A DNA stretch of 39,113 nucleotides from Pseudomonadota bacterium (GTDB lineage Bacteria; Pseudomonadota; Alphaproteobacteria; Caulobacterales; Caulobacteraceae), in the NCBI GenBank assembly GCA_963205005.1, contig CAUJHW010000007.1, forward strand, positions 1 to 39,113. Direction: 5' to 3'. Under the pieces are notes generated by a model. The model was not told the origin of the DNA. It was given only the letters and a program-made list of their open reading frames with translations, and ran no database searches. Below, in pieces: positions 23,125-29,730 of the stretch; within the stretch, counting starts at the first letter, position 1; each line of letters opens with the position of its first letter. Made by a program: the position numbers and the translations under genes.

Positions 23125-23184
23125 ACCCGCCAGAAGGCGGGTGCGGCGGCCCGAAGGCCGCCGCGACGCGGGCCTTAAGCCCGC
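23125..23184. terminator. Three hairpins in a row at the end of the DUF2493 gene
   Basis: ACCCGCC-AGAA-GGCGGGT (23125-23142), GCGGCGGCC-CGAA-GGCCGCCGC (23143-23164) and GCGGGC-CTTAA-GCCCGC (23168-23184) follow one another almost without gaps. The third overlaps the last codons and stop of the DUF2493 gene. They probably act together as a terminator or 3' stabiliser of the minus-strand message. Confidence 0.6.
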
Positions 23185-24107
23185 GCCTTGACCACCTGGT
23201 GACGGATCCCCTTCTCGCCGGCCTTTTGGCCGAGATTGAGGGCCGGTCCGAAAGGCTGCATTCCAGCGCCCCGCTCGGGGTTGAGCGTGTTCGTCAGAGT
23301 AAGCACGCACACCGGTTCGAGGGCGATCAGTTCGTCGTTGGCCCGGAACGGCGCCGCACGGCCGTGTCGGTCGAAATCGGCCTTGGCAAGCACCAGCGTC
23401 ACGTTCTTCTGCTTGGCCCACTTGATGGCGATCTTCTCACCGCCCTTGGCGCCCGTGGTGGCCAGCGCCATCTGCGGCCATTGGACGAGAGCCCAGTTCA
23501 GAGCGTCGAAGATACGGTTCGCATCGTCGGCGGTATCGGCCTGGGGGGCTGCCCGGAAGGCCACGATGATCGCGCCGGGGTCGGTCGCGGAGTGCTTGCG
23601 GGCCTTGGCGGACCGGATGGCTTCACGAGCCTCGATCTGGGCGGCCGTGGTGCGCGAAGCCTTCGCAGAACCCTTCCAGGGGCTCCAGACGTCGCCGGTC
23701 GATGTCGTATAGCTGGCGGCCGCTGCGTCTCGGACCATCTCAAGGGCCAGGGTGGCGACATCGGCGGCGCGGGCCTTTTGGGTTGCGGCCTGCATCTCGG
23801 TGTCGGCGATCTCGGAGCCGTCGAAGTCGCGGGCGAAGCGGTTGAGATCGTCCCTGGCCTTGTCGGCTTCACGCTCGATGCGCTGGGCGGCGGAATGGAA
23901 GGCGCCGATCAGGGACTCGCAGATGGTCGACTGAAAATCCTCCAGGGCCGTCTCGGAGAAGACGTCGAGCACTTCGTTCATCAGGGCGTGGCCGAGTTGT
24001 TGGAGAGCGTCTTCTGCGGGGTGGACTCGGGGGTCGTCGAGCAGCAGGGCCTGGGCCTCGAAGCTGCTCATGGCGCCAGTTACGGGAGAGAAGGCTGTAA
24101 GTTGCAT
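23175..24107 (-). CDS. DUF2493 (SLOG-like) domain protein
   Basis: A 310-residue protein. The C-terminal third (GAIIVAFRAAPQADTADDAN, RIFDALNWALVQWPQMALAT, GAKGGEKIAIKWAKQKNVT, FDRHGRAAPFRANDELI) matches DUF2493, a Rossmann-like domain of the SLOG group that is thought to bind nucleotides or nucleic acid. The N-terminal ~200 residues are helical and charged with no named domain. The start ATG (MQLTAFSPVTGAMSS) is chosen because the segment before it is not conserved-looking. DUF2493 genes are common in alphaproteobacterial plasmid accessory blocks; the biochemical role is unknown. It ends in a triple hairpin. Confidence 0.82.
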   Translation of the reverse strand: MQLTAFSPVTGAMSSFEAQALLLDDPRVHPAEDALQQLGHALMNEVLDVFSETALEDFQSTICESLIGAFHSAAQRIEREADKARDDLNRFARDFDGSEIADTEMQAATQKARAADVATLALEMVRDAAAASYTTSTGDVWSPWKGSAKASRTTAAQIEAREAIRSAKARKHSATDPGAIIVAFRAAPQADTADDANRIFDALNWALVQWPQMALATTGAKGGEKIAIKWAKQKNVTLVLAKADFDRHGRAAPFRANDELIALEPVCVLTLTNTLNPERGAGMQPFGPALNLGQKAGEKGIRHQVVKARA

Positions 24108-24689
24108 TGGGAGAAATCCCTTTTCGGAGTGGGGTGCGGAGCCCATCGGCTCGTTGACCGTCTCGCGCCGACGGCCGGCGTCCCCCACAAGGGCTTTGAG
24201 CGCAGCGTCCCTTGTGGTGGGCGCCGGGCGGTGGCGAGGTCACAACAAGCCAGAGGGGTTCGGGCCCGCCTCGACAGGACGGATCACTGCCTCTTGCACT
24301 CACTCCCCGTCCCTGGCGCCTTGGGCTCAAGGTCCAGGACCTGCGATGACCCCCGCCGCACCCCCGGACGCGCCAACCCCCGGGCCTCGCCGAACGAAGC
24401 GCCGGCCTCTCCAAGGTTGAGGGAGGATCAGCCGACACCGGGAACACTGCGCCTCTCCGCCGTCAGCACAGGCTGAAGCCAACCGGGCTGATCACAACCC
24501 CGGCCGCGGCGGCTCCCCTCGCCGACACCCGGCAACCACTCCCCAGAAGGCTCGCGCCAACAGCCGTCGCTCATAATATGCTCTTGCGAGATCAGTAATC
24601 GGCTTTAGATACGTTCAAGGGCGCATAGCCTGCGGGCCCGCCGAATTGCGATTTGCTGCTCACCGCGACGTAGGTCGCCCAATTGGTTC
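24108..24689. other. Leader region of the DUF2493 gene with a hairpin; no gene
   Basis: A perfect 9-bp stem CCACAAGGG/CCCTTGTGG (24185-24217) encloses a loop whose minus-strand reading contains GCTGCGCTC, the same core found in the type B leaders. This suggests a relaxed third member of that leader family. The rest, to the start of the divergent XRE gene, is Pro/Arg-coding chance sequence on both strands. An AT-rich patch (CATAATATGC) lies near 24572-24581. Confidence 0.4.
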
Positions 24690-25040
24690 TTGAACGCCCA
24701 TGCCGGCCCGCAACATGCTGCTCCTCGCTCCGCCCATCCCGTTGAACTGGCCCTGAAGGAACTCGGGTCGAACCTGCGGACAGCGCGGCTGCGCCGAAAC
24801 CTGACGATCGAGGAGGTCGCTCAAAAGATTGGAGCGGGTCGCCGCGCCGTGTCGGACGCCGAACGTGGCAAGCCATCAACCAGTGTCGCGACCTATGCCG
24901 CCCTGCTTTGGGCTTTCGACCTTCTCGCCGACGTCCACAGTCTGGCCGATCCCGCTCGCGACCAGGAAGGACTGATCCTTTCACGCTCGAAAGCCCGCGT
25001 CCGCGCGCGGCGCGGTGAAGCCTTGGACAATGACTTTTAG
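24690..25040 (+). CDS. Lone XRE-family regulator (HipB-like antitoxin without a toxin gene)
   Basis: A 116-residue protein. Residues ~22-80 are an XRE helix-turn-helix (NLRTARLRRNLTIEEVAQKI, GAGRRAVSDAERGKPSTSVA). The tail ends SKARVRARRGEALDNDF, a style seen in antitoxins encoded just upstream of hipA. No hipA follows; the next gene is DUF433. The start is TTG without a good ribosome-binding site, so the true start could be a later codon. It may be an orphan that still binds DNA, possibly cross-reacting with the hipBA system at 5779-7628. Confidence 0.7.
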   Translation: MNAHAGPQHAAPRSAHPVELALKELGSNLRTARLRRNLTIEEVAQKIGAGRRAVSDAERGKPSTSVATYAALLWAFDLLADVHSLADPARDQEGLILSRSKARVRARRGEALDNDF

Positions 25041-25102
25041 GGGCCAATGACTGAGGGGTTAGCGGCGGCTGGCCCCCTCGGTGCTGCTCCATCGAGCTCT
25101 TA

Positions 25103-25131
25103 TTGCCATTTGGCAGGTGCGTAGTTATCAT
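25103..25131 (+). promoter_or_regulatory. Promoter of the DUF433-DUF5615 operon
   Basis: TTGCCA (25103-25108) and TATCAT (25126-25131) are separated by exactly 17 bp, a good sigma-70 fit. GGAG follows at 25141-25144, before the ATG at 25152. Confidence 0.65.
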
Positions 25132-25151
25132 TCTCTGCGTGGAGATACATT

Positions 25152-25808
25152 ATGCCTGATCCAACTCGCCTCTACACGCCAGCGGAGGCCGCCGCGGTCA
25201 GCGGCTTGGCGCTGAAGGCAGTCAACAACGCCATCGACAAACACATCGTCGATATCGTTCGACCGGCAGCGGCAGGGCGGCGGACGATCCGCCGCTACCT
25301 GACGCCCACCCATCTCGTGTGTCTGCGCCTGGAACACGGACTTGTCGGCCGATTGCCGGTCGAGCGCCGGCAAGGACTATTTCGAGAGGTGGCCGCCAGG
25401 CCCGACGCCAAGCGGCTCAATGCCGATGATCTGCTTCTGGTCGATATCGGGGAAGCCCGTCGCCAGGTTGCGGAGCGAGTGCGGGACTTGGACGAGGCCG
25501 AACAAATCATCCACATCGACAAGGATACGCTAGCTGGTGAACCCGTGTTCAAGGGCACGCGTATTCCCATCTATGGCCTGGTCGCCATGCTGGAGGCCGG
25601 TGCAACATCTGATGAGCTGATAGCGGGCCATCCTAAACTTGATCGCCGCAAACTCGGCCTGGCTCGGCTTTGGGCTGCCGCGCACCCACGCCGTGGCCGG
25701 CCCAAGCGACTGACCGACTTTGGCTTCACGTTGAAGTCGACAACGCGCCGCAGCCTGCCATCTGATCCTTTGAAAGCGCCGCCAACATCAGGCTCCAGCA
25801 CGTCTTGA
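25152..25808 (+). CDS. DUF433 antitoxin
   Basis: A 218-residue protein. The N-terminus is a helix-turn-helix (YTPAEAAAVSGLALKAVNNA), and residues ~125-175 form the DUF433 domain (GEPVFKGTRIPIYGLVAML, GATSDELIAGHP, LDRRKLGLARLWAA). It is followed by a basic C-terminal tail (HPRRGRPKRLTDFGFTLKS). DUF433 proteins are antitoxins paired with PIN-like DUF5615 toxins. The next gene is exactly that, overlapping by 4 bp. The ATG has GGAG upstream and a well-formed promoter. It probably represses its own promoter. Confidence 0.85.
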   Translation: MPDPTRLYTPAEAAAVSGLALKAVNNAIDKHIVDIVRPAAAGRRTIRRYLTPTHLVCLRLEHGLVGRLPVERRQGLFREVAARPDAKRLNADDLLLVDIGEARRQVAERVRDLDEAEQIIHIDKDTLAGEPVFKGTRIPIYGLVAMLEAGATSDELIAGHPKLDRRKLGLARLWAAAHPRRGRPKRLTDFGFTLKSTTRRSLPSDPLKAPPTSGSSTS

Positions 25809-26182
25809 GATTCTTGATCGACGAGTGTCTGCACCCAACCCTGGCCGACGTCGCTCACGGCGCCGGCCATGAGGCGCATCACGTCAACTTCCTGGGTCTG
25901 GCCTCGACCAAAGACCACGACCTGATGCCGAGAATTCTTGAAGGCGACTTCGTCTTCGTCACCAACAATGCCGCCGACTTCCGGCGCCTCTATCAGGCCC
26001 AGGCGATTCATGCGGGGCTGGTGATCATCGTGCCGCAGGCGCCGCCGGCCCAACAGAGGGCGCTGTTCTTGGCGGCCATGGAAGAGATCGGGTCGGACAA
26101 CGGATTGATCAACGAAGCCCTGGAGGTTCTCATCGACGGCGATGAGGTGATCTTCAATCGTTATGAATGGCCCGCGCTCTAA
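25805..26182 (+). CDS. DUF5615 PIN-like toxin
   Basis: A 125-residue Mut7-C/PIN-like putative ribonuclease. The acidic residues of the fold are present: FLIDECLHPTLAD at the start, then STKDHDLMPRILEGDFVFVT and NNAADFRRL, in the usual order for DUF5615. The start is TTG inside the end of the DUF433 gene (CTTGAGATTC), giving a 4-bp overlap and translational coupling. Length and motif order look complete, so the pair is probably functional. It is convergent with the RadC-like gene. Confidence 0.83.
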   Translation: MRFLIDECLHPTLADVAHGAGHEAHHVNFLGLASTKDHDLMPRILEGDFVFVTNNAADFRRLYQAQAIHAGLVIIVPQAPPAQQRALFLAAMEEIGSDNGLINEALEVLIDGDEVIFNRYEWPAL

Positions 26183-26232
26183 TCGCCGAGGGGCATCTAT
26201 GACCGGCTGGGCCGACTGCGCGCCCGGGGCGC

Positions 26233-26997
26233 CTAGATCAACCCCAGCGCCTTGAAGCTGGCGACCTCGGCGCGCCCGACAATGACGTGGTCATGCACCG
26301 CGATACCCAAGGTCCGCGCGGCGTCGATGATCTTCCTGGTCATCTCGATGTCGGCCGATGAGGGGGTCTGATCACCCGATGGGTGATTGTGCACCAAGAT
26401 CACGGCCGACGCCGACACCTCCAGCGCCCGCCGCACGACCTCACGCGGATAGACCGGCGCGTGGTCGACGGTGCCGTGATTGAGAATCTCATCGGCGATC
26501 AGCTGGTTCTTCTTGTTCAGGAACAGCACGCGGAACGCCTCGCGTTCGCAGTGGGCCATGGTGAGCTTCAGGTAGTCGATGAGCGCCGTCCACGAGGAGA
26601 CGACGCAACGCCCTGGCAATTCGGCCGCCGCAAGCCGCCGCGCGGCGTCGTAGATCAGCTGCAGGTCGATGCCGACGCGGGTGTCGACGAACGCCGAAAG
26701 CGCGGCAAGGTCGGCCGTCAGCACCCGCCGAAGACAACCGAACCGGGCCAGAAGTGCTCCAGCCGTGGCCCGCGCGCCGTTGGCCAGGGACCGAGAGAGC
26801 AGGAGTTCGAGCGCCTCGGCGTCGCTCAGGCCCGCCAGGCCGCCGGTCGCGGCTCTCGCGCCCAGTGTCCCGTTTGAGGGGGCTGGAGACGAAGGGCCGG
26901 CGTAGCGAGCGGTCATCTCGCCAACGCCCGGCGCCGCAGCGAACAAATCTGCGGTCTGGGAAGGTTTGGCGTCGTTGCGGTGAGAAGGTCTGGGCAT
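26233..26997 (-). CDS. radC: RadC-like JAB-domain protein
   Basis: A 254-residue RadC-family protein. The N-terminal helix-hairpin-helix-like part (GGLAGLSDAEALELLLSRSL) precedes the JAB/MPN domain with its metal signature EILNHGTVDHAPVYPREVVR, VHNHPSGDQTPSSAD (His-x-His...Asp) at about 203-215. Despite the old name, RadC proteins of this kind have no proven repair role and are frequent on plasmids and genomic islands. The start ATG (MPRPSHRNDAK) follows a type A leader. The published radC RNA motif was found upstream of genes like this. Confidence 0.9.
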   Translation of the reverse strand: MPRPSHRNDAKPSQTADLFAAAPGVGEMTARYAGPSSPAPSNGTLGARAATGGLAGLSDAEALELLLSRSLANGARATAGALLARFGCLRRVLTADLAALSAFVDTRVGIDLQLIYDAARRLAAAELPGRCVVSSWTALIDYLKLTMAHCEREAFRVLFLNKKNQLIADEILNHGTVDHAPVYPREVVRRALEVSASAVILVHNHPSGDQTPSSADIEMTRKIIDAARTLGIAVHDHVIVGRAEVASFKALGLI

Positions 26998-27075
26998 GGA
27001 AGCCTCAAGCAGCCAGCGCCGGACCAAATCCCGGTTCGCTCGCGAGCTCCCAGCCCTTCCTCCGACTTTCCCATC
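26998..27075 (-). promoter_or_regulatory. Type A leader upstream of the RadC-like gene
   Basis: Minus-strand order: GGGAAAGTCGGAGGAAGGGC, GGGAGCTCGCGAGCGA, CCGGGATTTGGTCCGGCGC, then a short gap to the ATG. The core GGAGGAAGGG is at 27054-27063. GAGCTCGCGAGC can form a small stem, and CCGGGATTTGGTCCGG another. It aligns well with the ardC leader. Confidence 0.65.
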
Positions 27076-27140
27076 GGGCCGGGCAGGGCAGGCGCCCCAC
27101 CCGCCAACCCTCGCAACATTGGGGGAGGGGCCTGGCGCCC

Positions 27141-28037
27141 TTACGCGGCCAGGGGTTGCCTGGCCTCCGCCGGCTGGCTGTAGGCGAGCAAGTGATCGAT
27201 GGCCCGCTGGGCGTGCCCGGAGGCTTCCAGCAGGGCCCCGGGCCGGGCCTTGAGAATCTTGACCCAGTGACCGAGATACGCCGCGTGGCTGTCGAGGATC
27301 TGGGGCCTTAGCCCGATCCGCAGCCCGATCGCCGCACTGCCGATTTCGGCGACAAGCTCCTCGAACGCATAGGCGGCGTCACCGAACCGCTGGCCGAAGG
27401 TGCGGCCCAGGCGATGCTCCGCGCCGCTCCAGTGGATGGCCTCGTGAGCATAGGTCGACTTCCAGTCCTCCACGCATCCGAACGCCTCGGGCGGCGGCAT
27501 CCGGATAAGGTCGGCCGCGCGCACATAGCAGGCGGTGTTGCCGCCGATCTCCAGCCTGGCCGGGATCGCATCGAGCACCGCGTCGCGCGCCGCCGCGCGC
27601 ACGGCCGGATCCACCTTCGGCGCCTCGAGATAGATCTGCGGACAGTCAGTCAGCTGCTCGGCGTTGAACACCGCGTAGGTTTTCAGATAGCGCAGGGTCT
27701 TGGCTTCCCCCTCGCCGGCCTCACCGGAATCGGCGACGTCGCGGCCATCGACGACACGAGTCTTGTAGAGGATCGCCAAGGCGCTTCGGCCGCCCCTGGC
27801 AACCGGCGCGCCGATCGCCAGCGCCTGCCGGAAGGTGAACCAGAAGGGGCTCGTATAGCCGCGCTCCGCGCCGGCGAACGCCAGGAGCCAGGCGTTGGAC
27901 CCGCTGAACGGTTGGCCGTCGGACCGTAGGGGCGTGGACGGGTCGGCCCCGTTCGCCCAGGGCTGGCGCCAGGGCGGCACGCCGCGCTCCAGGCGGGCGA
28001 TGATTTCGTTCAACAGCGGCTCAAGGGGATTGGACAT
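27141..28037 (-). CDS. ardC: ArdC-like antirestriction protein
   Basis: A 298-residue protein. The N-terminal ssDNA-binding domain (MSNPLEPLLNEIIARLERGV, PPWRQPWAN, FSGSNAWLLA, TSPFWFTFRQALAIGAPVAR) is followed by a zincin-like metallopeptidase domain. That domain has HEAIHWSG at ~198-205 (an HExxH site) and EELVAEIGSA as the downstream glutamate. ArdC proteins bind entering single-stranded plasmid DNA and protect it from host restriction. The active-site residues are intact. The start ATG has GGAGG upstream and lies after a type A leader. The restriction-modification genes on the same replicon make a defence and anti-defence pair. Confidence 0.93.
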   Translation of the reverse strand: MSNPLEPLLNEIIARLERGVPPWRQPWANGADPSTPLRSDGQPFSGSNAWLLAFAGAERGYTSPFWFTFRQALAIGAPVARGGRSALAILYKTRVVDGRDVADSGEAGEGEAKTLRYLKTYAVFNAEQLTDCPQIYLEAPKVDPAVRAAARDAVLDAIPARLEIGGNTACYVRAADLIRMPPPEAFGCVEDWKSTYAHEAIHWSGAEHRLGRTFGQRFGDAAYAFEELVAEIGSAAIGLRIGLRPQILDSHAAYLGHWVKILKARPGALLEASGHAQRAIDHLLAYSQPAEARQPLAA

Positions 28038-28110
28038 CCACGTCCTCCGGAGGTCTCGCGCCGGATCCATTCCCGGTCGCTCAACCCTCCGGTCCCTTCC
28101 TCCGATCCTC
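28038..28110 (-). promoter_or_regulatory. Type A leader upstream of ardC
   Basis: Minus-strand order: GGATCGGAGGAAGGGACCGG, AGGGTTGAGCGACCGGGAAT, GGATCCGGCGCG, then CTCCGGAGGACGTGG and the ATG. GGAGGAAGGG is at 28094-28103. The GAGCGA-CCGGGA-T-GG-TCCGGCGC block matches the RadC leader closely. Confidence 0.65.
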
Positions 28111-28127
28111 CCCGGCGAAGCCGGTCT

Positions 28128-28673
28128 TCAGCACCGGAAGAGCCGCCGACGAGGACTCGCCGGCGGCTTCCCAACCCTATGCGGCGAGGCCGGCCAGAAC
28201 CCGCCGGACCAGCGGATCATCCGCCAGAGGCCTGAGCCTACGAGGCTGATGCGCCGTCTGCTGGTGACCCGCGCAGTAGGGGCCGAACTCCGTCCGCCGG
28301 CCGCAAAGCTGAAGTCCTCCGCCTTAGGATCTCCGATCGGCCACTTGCAGGCGTGAGCGGCCAGTTGCACCAGCGAGCCCGCAAGGCCCGGGCCTTCCGC
28401 AGTCGCGACGACTGAAGCGGGTGGGATCCGAGGCAGACGCGAGGGGGGAACGACCAGGCGCGGGCGCTCAGGGCGAAGCGGTCTCGGGAGCGCGGTCCTG
28501 CGAATGACGCCGCCCGCAGCCCGGCCGCTCAGGCCGAGGCGATGGATCTTGCCGATGACCGCGTTGCGGGTCACGCCACCTAGCGACTTGGCGACCTGCG
28601 AGGCGCTCAACCCCTCGCTCCATAGTGACTTGAGTGTATCGACGCGCGCGGGCGTCCAGCCGGTGCCCGCCAT
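28128..28673 (-). pseudogene. gcrA: GcrA-family cell-cycle regulator with a C-terminal frameshift
   Basis: GcrA is a sigma-70-associated activator that reads GANTC methylation in Caulobacter relatives. The N-terminal domain is intact: GWTPARVDTLKSLWSEGLSA, SQVAKSLGGVTRNAVIGKIH, RLGLSGR. So is the later CKWPIGDP. The conserved cysteine end then breaks. After DFSF the frame continues as Ala/Arg-rich sequence, while the -1/+2 frame reads CGRRTEFGPYCAGHQQTAHQ and stops at 28177, which is the expected family ending. A single base is missing at about 28305 (TTC-TGC became TTTGC). It is either a sequencing error or a real loss of the second cysteine-bearing element. GGAGAG precedes the start ATG. 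Confidence 0.85.
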
Positions 28674-28692
28674 GTCAGCTCTCCAGAAACAG

Positions 28693-28720
28693 GAAAGCCC
28701 GGCGCGGCGGCCGGGCTTTC
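28693..28720 (-). terminator. Strong hairpin between the DUF6915 gene and gcrA
   Basis: GAAAGCCCGGC and GCCGGGCTTTC form a perfect 11-bp stem with a 6-base loop. It stands 23 bp after the DUF6915 stop on the minus strand, so it probably ends the DUF6878-DUF6915 transcript before gcrA. Confidence 0.7.
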
Positions 28721-28743
28721 AGGGGGTTGGGTTGAGGCAGGGA

Positions 28744-29109
28744 TTAGACCTGGGTGGCCGAGAAGGGATCAACCTGTCGGTGGATCGGCTGAGCACGCCC
28801 CATCCATGGCTCGGGCCGGATGCAGCGCACCCAATCGGCGAAGCTCGGAATGAAGCCGAGATCCTCCACCACATGCTGCTCGCCGATCAGCCGCACCGGG
28901 ACGACGCGGCCAGTGGATATGGTGATCGTCGCCCCGAAGAAGCGCTCGAGCATAAAGATGCCCTCGGCATGATGGCGCAGGGCGCGGTGGCGGAAGTCGG
29001 CCGTGATCGCCTTCGACTCATCGAACCATTGGTGCAGCGGCAGATAGTCCTCCGCCGTCCCGCCCCATTTCTTCACCGAGGAGAGGGCGTGGTGATAGCA
29101 GTGTCCCAT
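28744..29109 (-). CDS. DUF6915 family protein
   Basis: A 121-residue protein with the family pattern MGHCYHHALSSVKKWGGTAE, DYLPLHQWFDESKAITADFR, HRALRHHAEGIFMLERFFG, VVPVRLIGEQHVVEDLGFIP and DWVRCIRPEPWMG. It is rich in histidine, and conserved His pairs could bind a metal, but no activity is established. The start ATG follows a short gap after the DUF6878 gene, and the longer open frame upstream has no similarity. The two genes are commonly found together in plasmid accessory blocks, from memory of such regions. Confidence 0.82.
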   Translation of the reverse strand: MGHCYHHALSSVKKWGGTAEDYLPLHQWFDESKAITADFRHRALRHHAEGIFMLERFFGATITISTGRVVPVRLIGEQHVVEDLGFIPSFADWVRCIRPEPWMGRAQPIHRQVDPFSATQV

Positions 29110-29119
29110 CGTCGCCTCC

Positions 29120-29596
29120 TCAAAACACATGCTGGGAGTTGTCGGACTCCATGTGCCGCTCGTTGTAGTCGAGCGTGATGGTCCGTTCGGCGACGTCGAA
29201 GGTGAAGTCGCCACAGGCGCCGTCGTTGTTCTCCCAGCCGCCGTGGGTTTGGCCGAGAAAATCGTAGGCCAGGGCTTCGATGGCATCGCGGACAGACTGC
29301 GTTCGACGCTCGATCTCCGACCCGCCCCAGACCGGGCAGGCGATCTCGATCTGATCGGCCGGAAGGGCGACGACCAGGTCACCCGCCTTGGCCTCGATAT
29401 CTTCAATCTGGCCGCTATCCCCGCAGCCGTCGAAGACGACGGTTACGATCTCGATCCCGGCGGCCGCGAGCGCATCGAACAAGGCGATCTTGTTCAGAGG
29501 AAGCACCTCTTCAGCCAGACGGCGAAGCTCTCGGTCTTTCTCAACCCAGTCGGCAAGCATGGGGGGAAACGCAGGTGACGGTTGCGTATCGTTCAT
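29120..29596 (-). CDS. DUF6878 family protein
   Basis: A 158-residue protein with the family signatures VTVVFDGCGDSGQIEDIEA in the middle and AYDFLGQTHGGWENNDGACG, DFTFDVAERTITLDYNERH near the end. It is acidic, soluble and without membrane segments. The function is unknown. GGAGG stands about 8 bases before the ATG, after a type A leader. It is first in a two-gene unit with the DUF6915 gene, 10 bp apart. Confidence 0.82.
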   Translation of the reverse strand: MNDTQPSPAFPPMLADWVEKDRELRRLAEEVLPLNKIALFDALAAAGIEIVTVVFDGCGDSGQIEDIEAKAGDLVVALPADQIEIACPVWGGSEIERRTQSVRDAIEALAYDFLGQTHGGWENNDGACGDFTFDVAERTITLDYNERHMESDNSQHVF

Positions 29597-29660
29597 GGTG
29601 GAATCCTCCAGACGCGCTCACCCGAGCGCACCCAACCAGGCCCTTCCTCCACCTTTCCCC
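29597..29660 (-). promoter_or_regulatory. Type A leader upstream of the DUF6878 gene
   Basis: Minus-strand order: GGGGAAAGGTGGAGGAAGGG, CCTGGTTGGGTGCGCTC, a perfect stem GCGCTC-GGGT-GAGCGC (29614-29629), then TCTGGAGGATTCCACC and the ATG. GGTTGGGTGCGCTC is shared exactly with the leader of the ParB-like gene 9 kb away. Confidence 0.7.
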
Positions 29661-29694
29661 GCACCGCCGACGCCCCCGGCGCATCACGCAAAAG

Positions 29695-29720
29695 GAGCCG
29701 CAGGCGCAAGCCCACGGCTC
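29695..29720 (-). terminator. Intrinsic terminator of the strawberry-notch gene
   Basis: On the minus strand GAGCCG and CGGCTC enclose a smaller GGGC/GCC stem and are followed by CTTTTGC. It lies 10 bp after the stop codon. Confidence 0.7.
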
Positions 29721-29730
29721 TTGATGACCG

